64,000 nucleotides of DNA from Acidaminobacter sp. (GCA_009881125.1 WXFH01000016.1:62001-126000), one strand, 5' to 3'. Positions 37,021-46,680 are shown, numbered from the stretch's first letter. Made by a program: numbers and translations. The notes: generated by a model from the sequence alone, not told the origin.

Positions 37021-39699
37021 GGTTTGGATTTTCTCAACGCTGACCGCGCAGACTTTCAGTTCAGGCATGCTTGAGATCTCATCCAGCGCTGAAGCGTTAG
37101 TCAGAATATTCGCGGCTGTTTCTGCGAAGTGGAAAGGCATAAAGACCACTTGATCCTGGATGGTATCCGTTACCTTGGCTTTAACCTCGAGCTCGCCCCT
37201 TCGAGACGCAACTTTGACGAGTTCCCCATCTTCAATCCCCAGTTTGAGGGCAGTGTTCGGTGAGATCTCAATGAAGCCCTCAGAGGCAATGGCATGCAGG
37301 CCTTCCACACGCTTTGTCATGGTTCTGGTGTGATAATGGTACAGGATTCGACCGGTTGTCAGTATAAATGGATAAGCCTCATCCTGGAGTTCAGCAGAAT
37401 CAACATGATGTACCGGTACAAAAAGTCCCTTTCCACGGGAGAACTTATCTTTGTGGAGGTACTGGGTACCTGGATGTTCCGGTGTCGGACATGGCCACTG
37501 CAAACCTTTGTGCTCGATGCGGTCATAAGTGATGCCGCCATAAAGCTGCGTCGCCTTGGAGATTTCTTTCATGACATCCTCTGGTTTTTCATAAGGTGCA
37601 TCCATTCCAAGGCGCTTCATAATTTCAACAAAGACTTCCCAATCTGCTTTTGCTTCACCAGGTGCCTGAACTGCTTTTCTGACACGCTGAACCCGGCGCT
37701 CAGTGTTTGTGAATGTCCCGTCTTTTTCTGCAAAGCAGGCAACCGGCAGCACAACGTCAGCAAGGGCAGTTGTCTCAGTTGGGAAGATATCCTGAACTAT
37801 GAGGCAGTCCAGGTGTTCGAGACTCTCACGGATATGATTGGTATCCGGGTCAGAGACCATAGGGTTTTCACCCATGATGTACATCAGTTTGATTTCTCCG
37901 CTGTGGGCGGCCTGCATCATTTTTGTGAGCGGCATACCGCGCTTGTAGGAGAGCTTTGCACCCCATAGGGATTCAAATTTTTGAATGACTTCAGGGTTAG
38001 TTACCTTCTGATAGCCAGGGAAATCATCCGGAAGACCACCCATGTCACAGGCGCCCTGAACGTTATTTTGGCCGCGAAGCGGGTTGACGCCGCTGTGTGC
38101 TTTGCCTAGGTTGCCGCACATCATGGCGAGGTTGGAGACCGTCATGACATGACCGGTTCCGGTACTATGCTGAGTAATACCCATTGCGTAGAAGATGGAA
38201 GCGCGATTCGCGTGGGCATACAGCCTTGCTGCTTTTCGGATCAGATCTGCATCAACGCCACAGATTTCAGACGCTTTTTCAGGGGTGTAGGCCTGAATGA
38301 CGTCGATCAGATCAGAAAGACCTGTAGTGCGCTCTTCGACAAACTCGGCATCATAAAGGCCTTCGTTATAGATGACATTCATCATGCCGTTCAGGAGGGC
38401 GACGTTGGTGCCCGGTTTTAACTGAAGGAAGACGTCCGCGTGCCTGGCGAGCTCAATGCGTCTTGGATCAGCAACAATCAATTTTGCGCCGTTTTTGACG
38501 GCTTGAAGAATTTGAGCACCAATTACCGGGTGATTTTCTGTTGTGTTTGAGCCGGTGACAAACGCAAGATCAATTTTTGGTATTTCCGGGATGCTGTTTG
38601 TCATAGCGCCGCTTCCGAGTGTAGTCGCAAGACCTGCGACTGTAGAAGCATGTCAGAGTCGGGCGCAGTGGTCGAGGTTGTTGGTGCCGACACCTGCGCG
38701 GAACAATTTTTGCATCAGATAGTTTTCTTCATTGGTGCATCTTGCAGAAACCAGGCCTGCCAAAGTATCCGCACCATAAACATCTCTGGTTTGCTTGATT
38801 TTGCCTGCGACAAAATCAAGTGCTTCATCCCACTCAACTTCTGTCAGGACACCATGCTTTTTAAGCATAGGCTTTCTTAAACGGTCCGGGTGGTCGATAA
38901 AGCTATATCCAAATTTTCCTTTAACGCAGAGCAGCCCCATGTTGGAATGGTCATTGACCGGCTCGACATCTACAACCTTGTTGTCCTTAACGATCAGATT
39001 CATTTGGCAGCCAACGCCGCAATAGGAACAAGTCGTCTGGACTTTTTTTGCCTCCCAGTTTCTGAAGCGCTCCTTGCTCTTTGGCATCAAGGCGCCGACG
39101 GGACAAACGGAAACGCAGTTGCCGCAAGAGACGCAGACAGACTTATCCATACCTTCCTCGAAAGGATGGGTGATATGTGTGTGGAAGCCGCGTTCGCTAA
39201 AACCAATTGCGGAAGTGTTTTGAAGTTCATCACAGACGCGGACGCATTTTCCGCACAAGATGCATTTGTTTTGGTCGTTGTAGAAGAATTTGTTCGATTG
39301 ATCCACTTCGCTGACGCGTTTAGCGCCTTTGAAGGCGTCAATGTCGACCTCATAGCGATAAGTATAATCTTGAAGTTTACACTGACCGGCTTTGTCACAA
39401 ACGACGCAGTCGTTGGGATGGTTTGCCCAGATCAGTTCCAGGACAGATTTTCTGGCGTCGATGACAGCGGGGGTTTCTGTGTTGATGACCATGCCGTCAG
39501 CAGCCGGTGTGGTGCAGGAAGCCACCAGGCTTCTTGCGCCTTCAACCTCGACGACGCACATCCTGCATGCGCCGTTTGGCACAAGGCGTTTATCATTGCA
39601 AAAAGTCGGTACAAACAGGCCGGCTTCTTCAGCCACCTGTAAAATGGTCTTTGGCAAATCTACATGTATGGTATTCCCGTTCAGGGTCACCTGAGCCAT
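37015..39699 (-). CDS. fdhA: selenocysteine-containing formate dehydrogenase catalytic subunit
   Basis: 894 residues when UGA at 38655-38653 (codon 349) is read as selenocysteine, giving HCARLUHASTV, the active-site signature of molybdenum/tungsten formate dehydrogenases. Domains in order: NuoG-like [2Fe-2S] (CNDKRLVPNGACRMC, 1-80), a His/Cys [4Fe-4S] segment, two ferredoxin [4Fe-4S] motifs (CILCGKCVRVC, CVSCGNCVSVC), a [4Fe-4S] plus molybdopterin core (CSYCGVGC onward) and the C-terminal dinucleotide-binding domain. Without recoding, the gene breaks into 348 and 529 residue parts in the same frame. It sits after NuoE- and NuoF-like subunits, so electrons probably go to NAD+. Confidence 0.95.
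38624..38655 (-). promoter_or_regulatory. Sec codon and SECIS element in fdhA
   Basis: On the minus strand the UGA (38655-38653) is followed after 12 bases by GUCGCA-GGUCU-UGCGAC (38640-38624). The 6-bp stem and GGUCU loop closely resemble the SelB-binding SECIS of E. coli fdhF, whose loop also reads AGGUCU at similar distance. Confidence 0.92.
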
Positions 39700-39756
39700 G
39701 TATTCGTCCTCCTTACGATCTAAATTCGAGCGGGCAGATTTTAAAAAGCACCCGCG

Positions 39757-41556
39757 TTATTTCTTGATAATCGCGTTGAACGGACACTTGCTCATGCAGG
39801 CGCCGCATTTGATGCACGCATCCGGGTCAATGTGGTGCAGACCTTTGACTTCTCCGGTGATACAGCCAACAGGACAAACCTTCTTACAGAGGGTACATCC
39901 CTTGCAGGCATCCGTAATGACATAGGTCAACAGTGCCTGGCAGACGCCGGCCGGACAGGTTTTGCCCACAATGTGGGCTTCGTATTCCGTCCTGAAGTAA
40001 CGCAGGGTTGAAAGTACCGGGTTGGGCGCCGTCTGTCCAAGTCCGCAAAGGGATGAAGACTTGATATTTTTGGCAAGGCGCTCAAGTTTATCAATGTCTT
40101 CCATTTCGCCTTTGCCTTCAGTGATCCGGTCGAGAATTTCCAGCATGCGTCGGGTGCCTTCCCGGCAAGGGACGCATTTACCGCAGGATTCATCCACGGT
40201 GAAGTCCAGGAAGAAGCGGGCGATGTCCACCATGCAGTTATCCTCGTCCATGACGATCATGCCGCCGGAGCCCATCATGGATCCAAGGGAGATCAGGTTG
40301 TCATAGTCGATTGGGATATCCAGGTGATCAGCAGTGATACAGCCGCCGGAAGGCCCGCCGGTCTGAACTGCTTTGAATTTTTTGCCCTTTGGAATACCGC
40401 CGCCAATATCTTCAATGACGTGACGAAGTTTTGTGCCCATCTCGATTTCAATTAAGCCTGAATTGTTGATTTTGCCGCCGAGAGCAAATACTTTCGTCCC
40501 TTTGGATTTCTCAGTGCCCATGCTGGCGTACCATTCAGGTCCTTTGAGGATGATCTGAGGAACATTGGCAAAGGTCTCCACGTTGTTGATAACCGTTGGT
40601 TTTCCAAAGATGCCTTTGTGTGCGGGGAATGGCGGCTTTGGCCGAGGCATGCCGCGTTCGCCCTCTATAGAGGCGATCAGTGCTGTTTCTTCACCGCAGA
40701 CAAACGCACCCGCGCCAAGGCGGATTTCCATGTCGAACGAAAAGTCTGTACCGAAAATGTTCCGGCCAAGCAGTCCATGCTCTTTAGCCTGCTCAATGGC
40801 AATTTTCAAGCGTTTGACTGCAATTGGATACTCCGCGCGAATGTAGACATATCCTTTTTCAGCGCCTGTCGCATAACCTGCAATAGCCATGGCTTCAATC
40901 AGGCAGTGGGGGTCGCCCTCCAGTATGGAACGGTCCATAAAGGCACCTGGATCGCCTTCGTCCGCGTTGCAGCCAATGTATTTAATAGGGCCTTCAGTTT
41001 TGGCCGCGAATTCCCACTTGATACCGGTAGGGAAGCCGCCGCCGCCACGTCCTCTGAGACCGGATTTTTTAACTGCATCCAAGACGTCTGCGGGCTGCAT
41101 TTCAGTCAAAACCTTACCCAAGGCTTTGTAGCCGTCATAAGCTATGTATTCTTCAATGACTTCAGGATTGATGACGCCGCAGTTTTTCAGCGCGACCCTG
41201 TGCTGCATTTTATAGAAGGTGACTTCGCTGAAAGAAGTAGCGAGCTGGTGTTCCGGTGGCGCCAGCTTGTCGCGATAAAGCAATGATGTGACGACACGAC
41301 CCTTCATCAGGTGCTCAGAAACAATGGTGTCGACATCTTCAATCTTAACTCTGGAATAAAAAGAGCCCTCAGGGTGTACGATACAGATTGGACCTTCTTC
41401 ACAAAGTCCGAAACAGCCTGTTCTCACCACCATTACTTCCTGATCCAGGCCTTGCTCTGCGACCAGTTCCTTAAAACGCTCCTCAATCTTGTCGGAGCTT
41501 GAGGACGTACATCCTGTACCGCCGCAGATGAGGACGTGCGATCTGAACAAACTCAT
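39757..41556 (-). CDS. NuoF-like flavoprotein subunit (NAD(H) site) of the formate dehydrogenase complex
   Basis: 599 residues. N-terminal thioredoxin-like [2Fe-2S] domain (CGGTGC...CFGLC, 1-90); FMN/NAD domain with GRGGGGFPTGIKWEF; SLBB region; [4Fe-4S] motif CGKCVPCREGTRR; and two extra C-terminal [4Fe-4S] motifs CKGCTLCKKVC and CIKCGACMSKC. The same layout occurs in HndC/HydB of NAD(P)-linked hydrogenases and in formate dehydrogenase complexes. It oxidises or reduces NAD(H). The second Met (41556) gives better spacing from AGGAGG than the first (41562). Confidence 0.92.
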   Translation of the reverse strand: MSLFRSHVLICGGTGCTSSSSDKIEERFKELVAEQGLDQEVMVVRTGCFGLCEEGPICIVHPEGSFYSRVKIEDVDTIVSEHLMKGRVVTSLLYRDKLAPPEHQLATSFSEVTFYKMQHRVALKNCGVINPEVIEEYIAYDGYKALGKVLTEMQPADVLDAVKKSGLRGRGGGGFPTGIKWEFAAKTEGPIKYIGCNADEGDPGAFMDRSILEGDPHCLIEAMAIAGYATGAEKGYVYIRAEYPIAVKRLKIAIEQAKEHGLLGRNIFGTDFSFDMEIRLGAGAFVCGEETALIASIEGERGMPRPKPPFPAHKGIFGKPTVINNVETFANVPQIILKGPEWYASMGTEKSKGTKVFALGGKINNSGLIEIEMGTKLRHVIEDIGGGIPKGKKFKAVQTGGPSGGCITADHLDIPIDYDNLISLGSMMGSGGMIVMDEDNCMVDIARFFLDFTVDESCGKCVPCREGTRRMLEILDRITEGKGEMEDIDKLERLAKNIKSSSLCGLGQTAPNPVLSTLRYFRTEYEAHIVGKTCPAGVCQALLTYVITDACKGCTLCKKVCPVGCITGEVKGLHHIDPDACIKCGACMSKCPFNAIIKK

Positions 41557-41580
41557 TGGCATAAGCCTCCTGTCATGGTT

Positions 41581-41949
41581 TTACTTTTTATTGCTGCCGA
41601 TGGTGAATGCTTCGACAACCTGATGCTGCACCAAATGTGATTTAACGATCTGTCTTGCCTTTTCTTCAGTCATTTGAATGTAAGTGGTTTTTGGATGACC
41701 TTCCTGAAAAATTTCAACTACAGGTTCAAGTTTGCAGTCACCAAGACACCCGGTTTGAACCACTCTGATATTTTCCAGTCCTTGTTGGTCAATTTCGTCC
41801 AAAATAGTCAATAGAACCTGACGCGCTCCGGCTGCCATACCACAGTCATCCATAGCGACTGAAACCGTATAGCTGCCTTTTAAGGTGCGAAGATTGATCC
41901 GTCGATACACTTCCTGTTGTACTTTTTCAAGTTCAGCTAAAGACTTCAA
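41581..41949 (-). CDS. thioredoxin-like [2Fe-2S] ferredoxin subunit (HndB-like)
   Basis: 122 residues with the pattern CGMAAGARQ...CLGDC, the thioredoxin-fold [2Fe-2S] site of HndB-type subunits. One cysteine of the first pair is replaced by alanine-alanine spacing (CGMAA), so ligands may differ from the NuoE type. It probably relays electrons inside the complex. Start is TTG at 41949, which overlaps the stop of the NuoE-like gene (TTGA), so the two are translationally coupled. Confidence 0.87.
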   Translation of the reverse strand: MKSLAELEKVQQEVYRRINLRTLKGSYTVSVAMDDCGMAAGARQVLLTILDEIDQQGLENIRVVQTGCLGDCKLEPVVEIFQEGHPKTTYIQMTEEKARQIVKSHLVQHQVVEAFTIGSNKK

Positions 41950-42446
41950 GCGGAAACCTCCTCTGATGTTTTACTATATTTCTCTAAAATACCTTGAATA
42001 TCACCTTCAACAAGGCGGCCGTAGACTGCGTTGTTGACAGTGAGAACCGGCGCCAGTCCGCAAGCGCCAATACAGCGGGTCGCTTCGACTGAATACCGGC
42101 CATCCGGTGATGTTTCACCGACTTTGACGCCGAGCCGTGTCACAATCTGGTCAAGGAGCTTTTGTGCACCTTTGACATAGCAGGCAGTGCCCAAACAGAC
42201 AGCAATGAGATAATCACCTTTTGGTTCCAAGGTAAATTGCGAATAAAACGTGACCACACCATAAATTTCAGCGAGTGGAATGTTCAGTTCATCCGAAATT
42301 ACTTTTTGTACTTCATAAGGGATCGCGCCAAAAATGACCTGGGCTTCATTCAGTATTGGCATTAAAGGTCCTTGGATATGCCTGTAATGCTCAATGACGG
42401 TATGCAGCTTCTGAAAATTTTCTTCAGTTAAAATGTTTTTAGCCAT
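41946..42446 (-). CDS. NuoE-like [2Fe-2S] subunit
   Basis: 166 residues of the NuoE/HndA family: a helical N-terminal part (IPYEVQKVISDELNIPLAEIYGVVTFYSQF) and a thioredoxin-like domain with CLGTACYVKGA and CIGACGLAP, supplying the four cluster cysteines. First gene of the minus-strand formate dehydrogenase operon, with an AGGAGG site before its ATG. The region upstream (42447-42764) is strongly AT-rich and must hold the operon promoter, although no clear consensus stands out. Confidence 0.93.
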   Translation of the reverse strand: MAKNILTEENFQKLHTVIEHYRHIQGPLMPILNEAQVIFGAIPYEVQKVISDELNIPLAEIYGVVTFYSQFTLEPKGDYLIAVCLGTACYVKGAQKLLDQIVTRLGVKVGETSPDGRYSVEATRCIGACGLAPVLTVNNAVYGRLVEGDIQGILEKYSKTSEEVSA

Positions 42447-42764
42447 GAAGCAGCCTCCTGACTTCTTTTTTTCGCTGATTTGATTTTATCTCATTTTATC
42501 GATTATGAATATATCAAACTTTTATAATTGTTGAAATTTTATGACAAAAAGTTTTTACTTAGCTATAATCGTTGCAAATACCTGCTTAATAGTCGGAATT
42601 ACAATGGTCGAAATTTTAGTATATTATTTAGCGATTTCATTGATGTGAAATATATGTGAAAATTTCAACAAAGTATTAGACGCAAAAAACAAGTGGTCCT
42701 GGTAATTTTGTCAAGAGTGGCTTGAAGAGACTCCTGAGATATGTTACGCTGTACAGGAACTGAA

Positions 42765-42845
42765 TGGGTGATGGTGTTCGCCGTGAAATGCCTTTTGAGC
42801 TGATGACACCTGTCGAAAAATGCGACAGGGTCTTTTTTGTTTTTG
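42765..42845 (+). promoter_or_regulatory. fluoride riboswitch (crcB motif) with overlapping terminator
   Basis: GGGTGATGGTGTTCGCC at 42765-42781, then TGATGACACCT at 42801-42811, are the two conserved blocks of the crcB-motif aptamer; the first can form its GGTG/CACC pseudoknot-type pairing with the second. The 3' block overlaps the terminator CCTGTCG (42809-42815) / CGACAGG (42823-42829) plus U-run, the expected layout for a switch that lets transcription proceed when fluoride is bound. The controlled gene is the antiporter at 42872. No gene is seen in the rest of 42447-42871. Confidence 0.92.
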
Positions 42846-42871
42846 AATGTTAAATTTTAGGGGGCTATGTT

Positions 42872-44077
42872 ATGGCAACTGGTCTTGCAATAATTACTCT
42901 GCTGGGCTTATTGATGAATACACTGTTTGTAAAAATGAGGCTCCCGGGACTTCTGGGCATGCTGGTCCTGGGCATAGTCATTGGACCTTATGGCTTGGAT
43001 TGGATCGATGCGGAACTTATGGCCGCATCCGCGGACTTTAGAAAAATAGCGCTAATTATCATTCTCTTGAGAGCGGGTCTCGGGATCAGCCGTGAATCCC
43101 TTAACAAGGTAGGTTACGCCGCGATTAGATTAAGCATTATCCCGGGCGTTATGGAAGGACTCGCTATTTCATTAATAGCAGTGCCTTTGCTTGGATTTAC
43201 CTGGATTCAAGGTGGGATTCTCGGATTTATACTCGCCGCGGTTTCGCCTGCGGTGATCGTCCCCATGATGATTCAGCTTTCTGAGCGTGGGGTAGGTACA
43301 GGTCAAAATATTCCGACGCTTATTCTGGCGGCGGCATCAGTGGATGATGTTGTGGCGATCACCATTTTTTCAGCCTTTCTGGGGATGTATAGCGGCGCAC
43401 ATGTCAATATTGGCATTCAATTAGCCTGGATCCCTGTTTCCATACTCCTGGGCATAGGTGTCGGAATCTTAAGCGGCATAGTTCTGGTTAAAGTATTCGA
43501 ACGCTATCACATAAGGGATACAAAAAAAGTGCTGGTGATCTTGGGGATTGCCATTATGCTGACTGCTTTGGAGACGGCAATGAAAAACCGTCTTGAAATT
43601 GCGGCTTTGCTGGGTGTCATGACCATCGGCTTCATTCTTTTGGAAAAGAGGCCCGTCGTTGCCCACCGACTGTCTGCAAAATTCGGGAAAATATGGGTTT
43701 TCGCTGAAATCTTATTATTCGTCTTAGTTGGCGCTCAAGTTGATCCGGGTGTCGCTGTGGACGCAGGCGCTAATGGGCTGCTGATTCTGGCAGCTGGGTT
43801 GACGGCCAGGAGTATTGGTGTTTGGATTTCCACAGTGGGCACATCGTTAAATGCAAAGGAACGATTTTTTTGCGTCGTGGCCTATTGGCCAAAGGCGACT
43901 GTCCAGGCGGCAATTGGTGCGATCCCTCTGTCACTGGGTGTCGAGGGCGGCGAAGTGATCATGGCGGTTGCTGTTCTTTCCATCCTGGTCACAGCACCAC
44001 TAGGTGCTCTAGGGATTCGAATCAGTGCGCCGCGACTCTTATCGCAGTCTGAACCACCTGCAGAGGGGATCGTATAG
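42872..44077 (+). CDS. cation:proton antiporter, CPA family, under fluoride riboswitch control
   Basis: 401 residues with about 11-12 hydrophobic helices across the length, of the Na+/H+ exchanger domain type (LRLPG-LLGMLVLGIVIGPYG start; ILAAVSPAVIVPMMIQL and ASVDDVVAITIFSAFL carry the membrane acidic/Ser residues). No C-terminal nucleotide-binding domain is present, so it is the short form. Antiporters of this superfamily are known downstream of crcB-motif RNAs, where fluoride/proton exchange has been proposed. GGGGG precedes the ATG. No CrcB/Fluc gene is near, so this may be the cell's fluoride export route. Confidence 0.88.
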   Translation: MATGLAIITLLGLLMNTLFVKMRLPGLLGMLVLGIVIGPYGLDWIDAELMAASADFRKIALIIILLRAGLGISRESLNKVGYAAIRLSIIPGVMEGLAISLIAVPLLGFTWIQGGILGFILAAVSPAVIVPMMIQLSERGVGTGQNIPTLILAAASVDDVVAITIFSAFLGMYSGAHVNIGIQLAWIPVSILLGIGVGILSGIVLVKVFERYHIRDTKKVLVILGIAIMLTALETAMKNRLEIAALLGVMTIGFILLEKRPVVAHRLSAKFGKIWVFAEILLFVLVGAQVDPGVAVDAGANGLLILAAGLTARSIGVWISTVGTSLNAKERFFCVVAYWPKATVQAAIGAIPLSLGVEGGEVIMAVAVLSILVTAPLGALGIRISAPRLLSQSEPPAEGIV

Positions 44078-44152
44078 ACTTTTACAGGCATTAACTTCCG
44101 TAATGGCCATTTTGTAATGTTTCTTGTGCTGGGACATTGGTCAACGGCGTGA

Positions 44153-44158
44153 TATAAT
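44153..44158 (+). promoter_or_regulatory. extended -10 promoter of the diacylglycerol kinase-like gene
   Basis: TGATATAAT (TG at 44150-44151, TATAAT at 44153-44158) without a good -35, 74 bp before the ATG. Confidence 0.5.
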
Positions 44159-44231
44159 GACGATACACAGCCTGCGTCCTTCCAGACTCAGGCAGAGCAC
44201 CCAATAAGACTAAGCGGGGTAGGCCAACTAT

Positions 44232-45128
44232 ATGAAGTTCGAAAAAATCGCATTGGTATACAACTCCTATTCAGGCATGTTGAAACCTTCCTGGAAGCTG
44301 GAGCCTTTGATTGAATATCTGAATACAGCTTCTGAAATAATCACCATAGATGTCGCGGGGGATCTCGATATTGAAGATGAGGTCATTCAAGCGTGTCAAG
44401 ATGGCGCAGAGCTTATCATTGCCTGTGGTGGTGACGGCACGGTGCACAGTTGTGCCAATGGGATCATGCAGAGCGGCTCTGAGGCGGTACTAAGTGTGCT
44501 GCCATTCGGAACCGTCAACGATTTTGCTTCAGTGCTTGGTATGAATGACAAGATAGATCAGTTTATCGAAATTCTGGAGCAAGGCATTACAAAAAAAATT
44601 GACGTTGGGATCTGTAATGGTCTCTATTTTATCAATGTCGTCGCAGTGGGGGCTTTTACAGATGTGGGGTACGCTGTACCAAGACCGCTCAAGAAAATTT
44701 TCGGACGGTTGGCTTATTTGATTTACGGCATTAAAGACAGTTTGAAATATTTGAAAGAATCTCACAGGGTTCATTTGGAGATCAACGGTGACGCTATTGA
44801 GAGAGACATCACCTTGTTTACGATTACGAATTCGAACTCTGTGGGCGGCTTTAGAAATTATGCTAGGCCAATTGAACTGGATGATGGCAATTTATATTTG
44901 ATGTTAATGAAAAAATCCACATTTAAGCAAGCGGTAAAAATTGTTATGACCTATCTCAGTACACAAAAATTCGCCGGAGAAACCATAGAATACTACCCAA
45001 TTAAGCATTTTAAAGCCAGCTCTGTGGATCTAATGAAAATTGATATAGACGGTGAAGAGGGTGGACGGCTGCCCATTGAAATCAAGATCTTGGAGAAAAA
45101 GCTCAATGTACTAATCCCAAAAGATTAA
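44232..45128 (+). CDS. diacylglycerol kinase-family lipid kinase (YegS/DagK-like)
   Basis: 298 residues of the DAGK catalytic family. The nucleotide motif CGGDGTVHSCANG is near residue 63-75, followed by the second glycine-rich loop LPFGTVNDFASVLGM near residue 90; the C-terminal beta sandwich completes the fold. Such soluble enzymes phosphorylate diacylglycerol or related lipids for phospholipid recycling, and sphingolipid-type substrates are also known in the family. The exact lipid cannot be told. It is a single gene with its own promoter; mscL follows. Confidence 0.9.
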   Translation: MKFEKIALVYNSYSGMLKPSWKLEPLIEYLNTASEIITIDVAGDLDIEDEVIQACQDGAELIIACGGDGTVHSCANGIMQSGSEAVLSVLPFGTVNDFASVLGMNDKIDQFIEILEQGITKKIDVGICNGLYFINVVAVGAFTDVGYAVPRPLKKIFGRLAYLIYGIKDSLKYLKESHRVHLEINGDAIERDITLFTITNSNSVGGFRNYARPIELDDGNLYLMLMKKSTFKQAVKIVMTYLSTQKFAGETIEYYPIKHFKASSVDLMKIDIDGEEGGRLPIEIKILEKKLNVLIPKD

Positions 45129-45188
45129 TTAGGATATTAATGGGTATAATGACTTCTGAGTTTAGATTAAGACTTAAGGAGGAGACCT

Positions 45189-45581
45189 ATGCTCAAAGAA
45201 TTTAAAGCTTTCGTATTAAGAGGCAATGTAGTTGATCTTGCAGTTGCAGTCGTCATTGGCGGCGCATTTGGAAAGATTGTCACCTCGCTGGTCAATGATT
45301 TGATTATGCCGCTGATTGGTATGATCTTGGGCGGCGTCAGCTTCACAAACTTAAAGTATGTGATAACACCGGCCTCTGAAGGTGTTGAGGAAGCGGCAAT
45401 CCGCTATGGCGCCTTTATTCAGTCCATTGTGGATTTTGTGATCATTGCCTTCGCAATTTTCATGGTTATTAAGCTGCTCAACCGTATGAGAAAGAAGCAA
45501 GAAGAAGCACCGGCTGCGCCGCCTGAACCGCCTCGTCAGGAAGTACTTCTCGAGGAGATTCGAGATCTGCTTAAAAAATAA
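45189..45581 (+). CDS. mscL: large-conductance mechanosensitive channel MscL
   Basis: 130 residues. N-terminal amphipathic helix plus TM1 (FVLRGNVVDLAVAVVIGGAFGKIV), periplasmic loop, TM2 (FVIIAFAIFMVIKLLNRM) and a charged cytoplasmic helix after a proline-rich spacer. The pentameric channel opens under membrane tension and releases solutes in osmotic downshock. A strong AAGGAGGAG site precedes the ATG; TATAAT at 45145-45150 is a likely -10. Confidence 0.97.
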   Translation: MLKEFKAFVLRGNVVDLAVAVVIGGAFGKIVTSLVNDLIMPLIGMILGGVSFTNLKYVITPASEGVEEAAIRYGAFIQSIVDFVIIAFAIFMVIKLLNRMRKKQEEAPAAPPEPPRQEVLLEEIRDLLKK

Positions 45582-45612
45582 CACAGCGCATAAAGTGGTA
45601 AAAAACAAGAAA

Positions 45613-45660
45613 AGAAGGTGTCATTTAGGTGGTTGGTTCAACTGCCTTCCTGCACCTTCT
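45613..45660 (+). terminator. hairpin between mscL and the nucleoside hydrolase
   Basis: AGAAGGTG (45613-45620) and CACCTTCT (45653-45660) enclose an inner helix AGGTGGTT...AACTGCCT. The following TCTACTTTAT is only mildly U-rich, so it may be a weak terminator or a stabilising hairpin. Confidence 0.6.
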
Positions 45661-45686
45661 TCTACTTTATAAGGGTGGTCGAGAAA

Positions 45687-46637
45687 ATGACAATTGCAGG
45701 CTTTATCAGGAAGAAAAAAGTTATTCTGGATGTGGATACAGGGATAGACGACGCTATTGCCATCATGCTGGCTTTGGCTTCGCCTGAACTGGAGGTTCTG
45801 GGGATTACGACAGTTTCGGGAAACATAGACCTTGAGTCCGCGACTAAAAATACTTTAAAAGTCTTGAAGCTCATAGGCCGGGAAGACATTCCCGTCTATA
45901 AGGGCGCGGTAAAACCACTTTGGAGGTCAATCAGGTATGCGAAAGAAGTCCATGGTGACTGCGGTCTGGCAGGGCAATTGAATGACCTTGAGCCGGGTGA
46001 GGCACAGAGTCTCTCCGCGGGCGACTTTATCAAAGCTCAGATTGAGCGGTATCCTGGAGAAATAACCTTGATCATGACCGGCCCGGAGACCAACCTTGGA
46101 TTACTTCTAATGCAGGAACGGAATTTAGCGCTGAATCTCAAGGAGATAATTGTCATGGGTGGCGTTGCGAATGGCCGAGGGAATGAATCTCCGGTGGCAG
46201 AATTTAATATAGCCATAGATCCGGAGGCGGCTGACCTCGTCTTCCATAGCGGTGCACCTTTGACCATGGTAGGGCTGGATGTTACACGAAAAGCGCTGCT
46301 TAGAAGATCTGATATTGATGCATTAAAGGCATCGGAAGCAGTGAAGCGCTTTGTCGATCTGGTGACCTTGGAATATCGTCAAAGGTTTGCTGCTGTCAAC
46401 GGCTTTGAAGCCTGCCTGATGCACGATCCGCTTGCTGTCGCAGTCGCAGTCGATCCATCACTCGTCAAATGCGTTCACCGCTATGTCGGGATCGAGACCG
46501 AGAGTCGTTATTGTGACGGTCAAACGGTTTGCGATTTCGATGATAGATGGGGCAAAACACCTAATGCTGAGGTTTGTGTCGAACTTGACCTTGAAAGGTT
46601 TTTGGACTTGCTGACGAACAGACTGAATCGCTATTAG
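45687..46637 (+). CDS. nucleoside hydrolase (inosine/uridine-preferring type)
   Basis: 316 residues. The N-terminal calcium motif DVDTGIDDAIAIMLAL (DxDxxxDD) is diagnostic, and the later MTGPETNLG and EFNIAIDPEAADLVF segments complete the active site; a catalytic histidine sits in CLMHDPLAVA. It hydrolyses ribonucleosides to base and ribose in salvage. The ATG at 45687 gives the family N-terminus; a frame opening at 45618 would translate the hairpin. It is monocistronic. Confidence 0.9.
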   Translation: MTIAGFIRKKKVILDVDTGIDDAIAIMLALASPELEVLGITTVSGNIDLESATKNTLKVLKLIGREDIPVYKGAVKPLWRSIRYAKEVHGDCGLAGQLNDLEPGEAQSLSAGDFIKAQIERYPGEITLIMTGPETNLGLLLMQERNLALNLKEIIVMGGVANGRGNESPVAEFNIAIDPEAADLVFHSGAPLTMVGLDVTRKALLRRSDIDALKASEAVKRFVDLVTLEYRQRFAAVNGFEACLMHDPLAVAVAVDPSLVKCVHRYVGIETESRYCDGQTVCDFDDRWGKTPNAEVCVELDLERFLDLLTNRLNRY

Positions 46638-46680
46638 ACGACAAACTGAATGAAAAATTTCATTTATTCTAAAAAAAGCT

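Noticed and set aside
38890..39642. 250-residue plus-strand frame opposite fdhA
   Set aside because: Shadow of the strongly conserved, cysteine-rich fdhA N-terminus; fdhA itself is certain.
42640..42665. TGTGAAATATATGTGAAA direct repeat as an Fnr/Crp-type operator
   Set aside because: It is a direct rather than inverted repeat in a very AT-rich region; no support for a known site.
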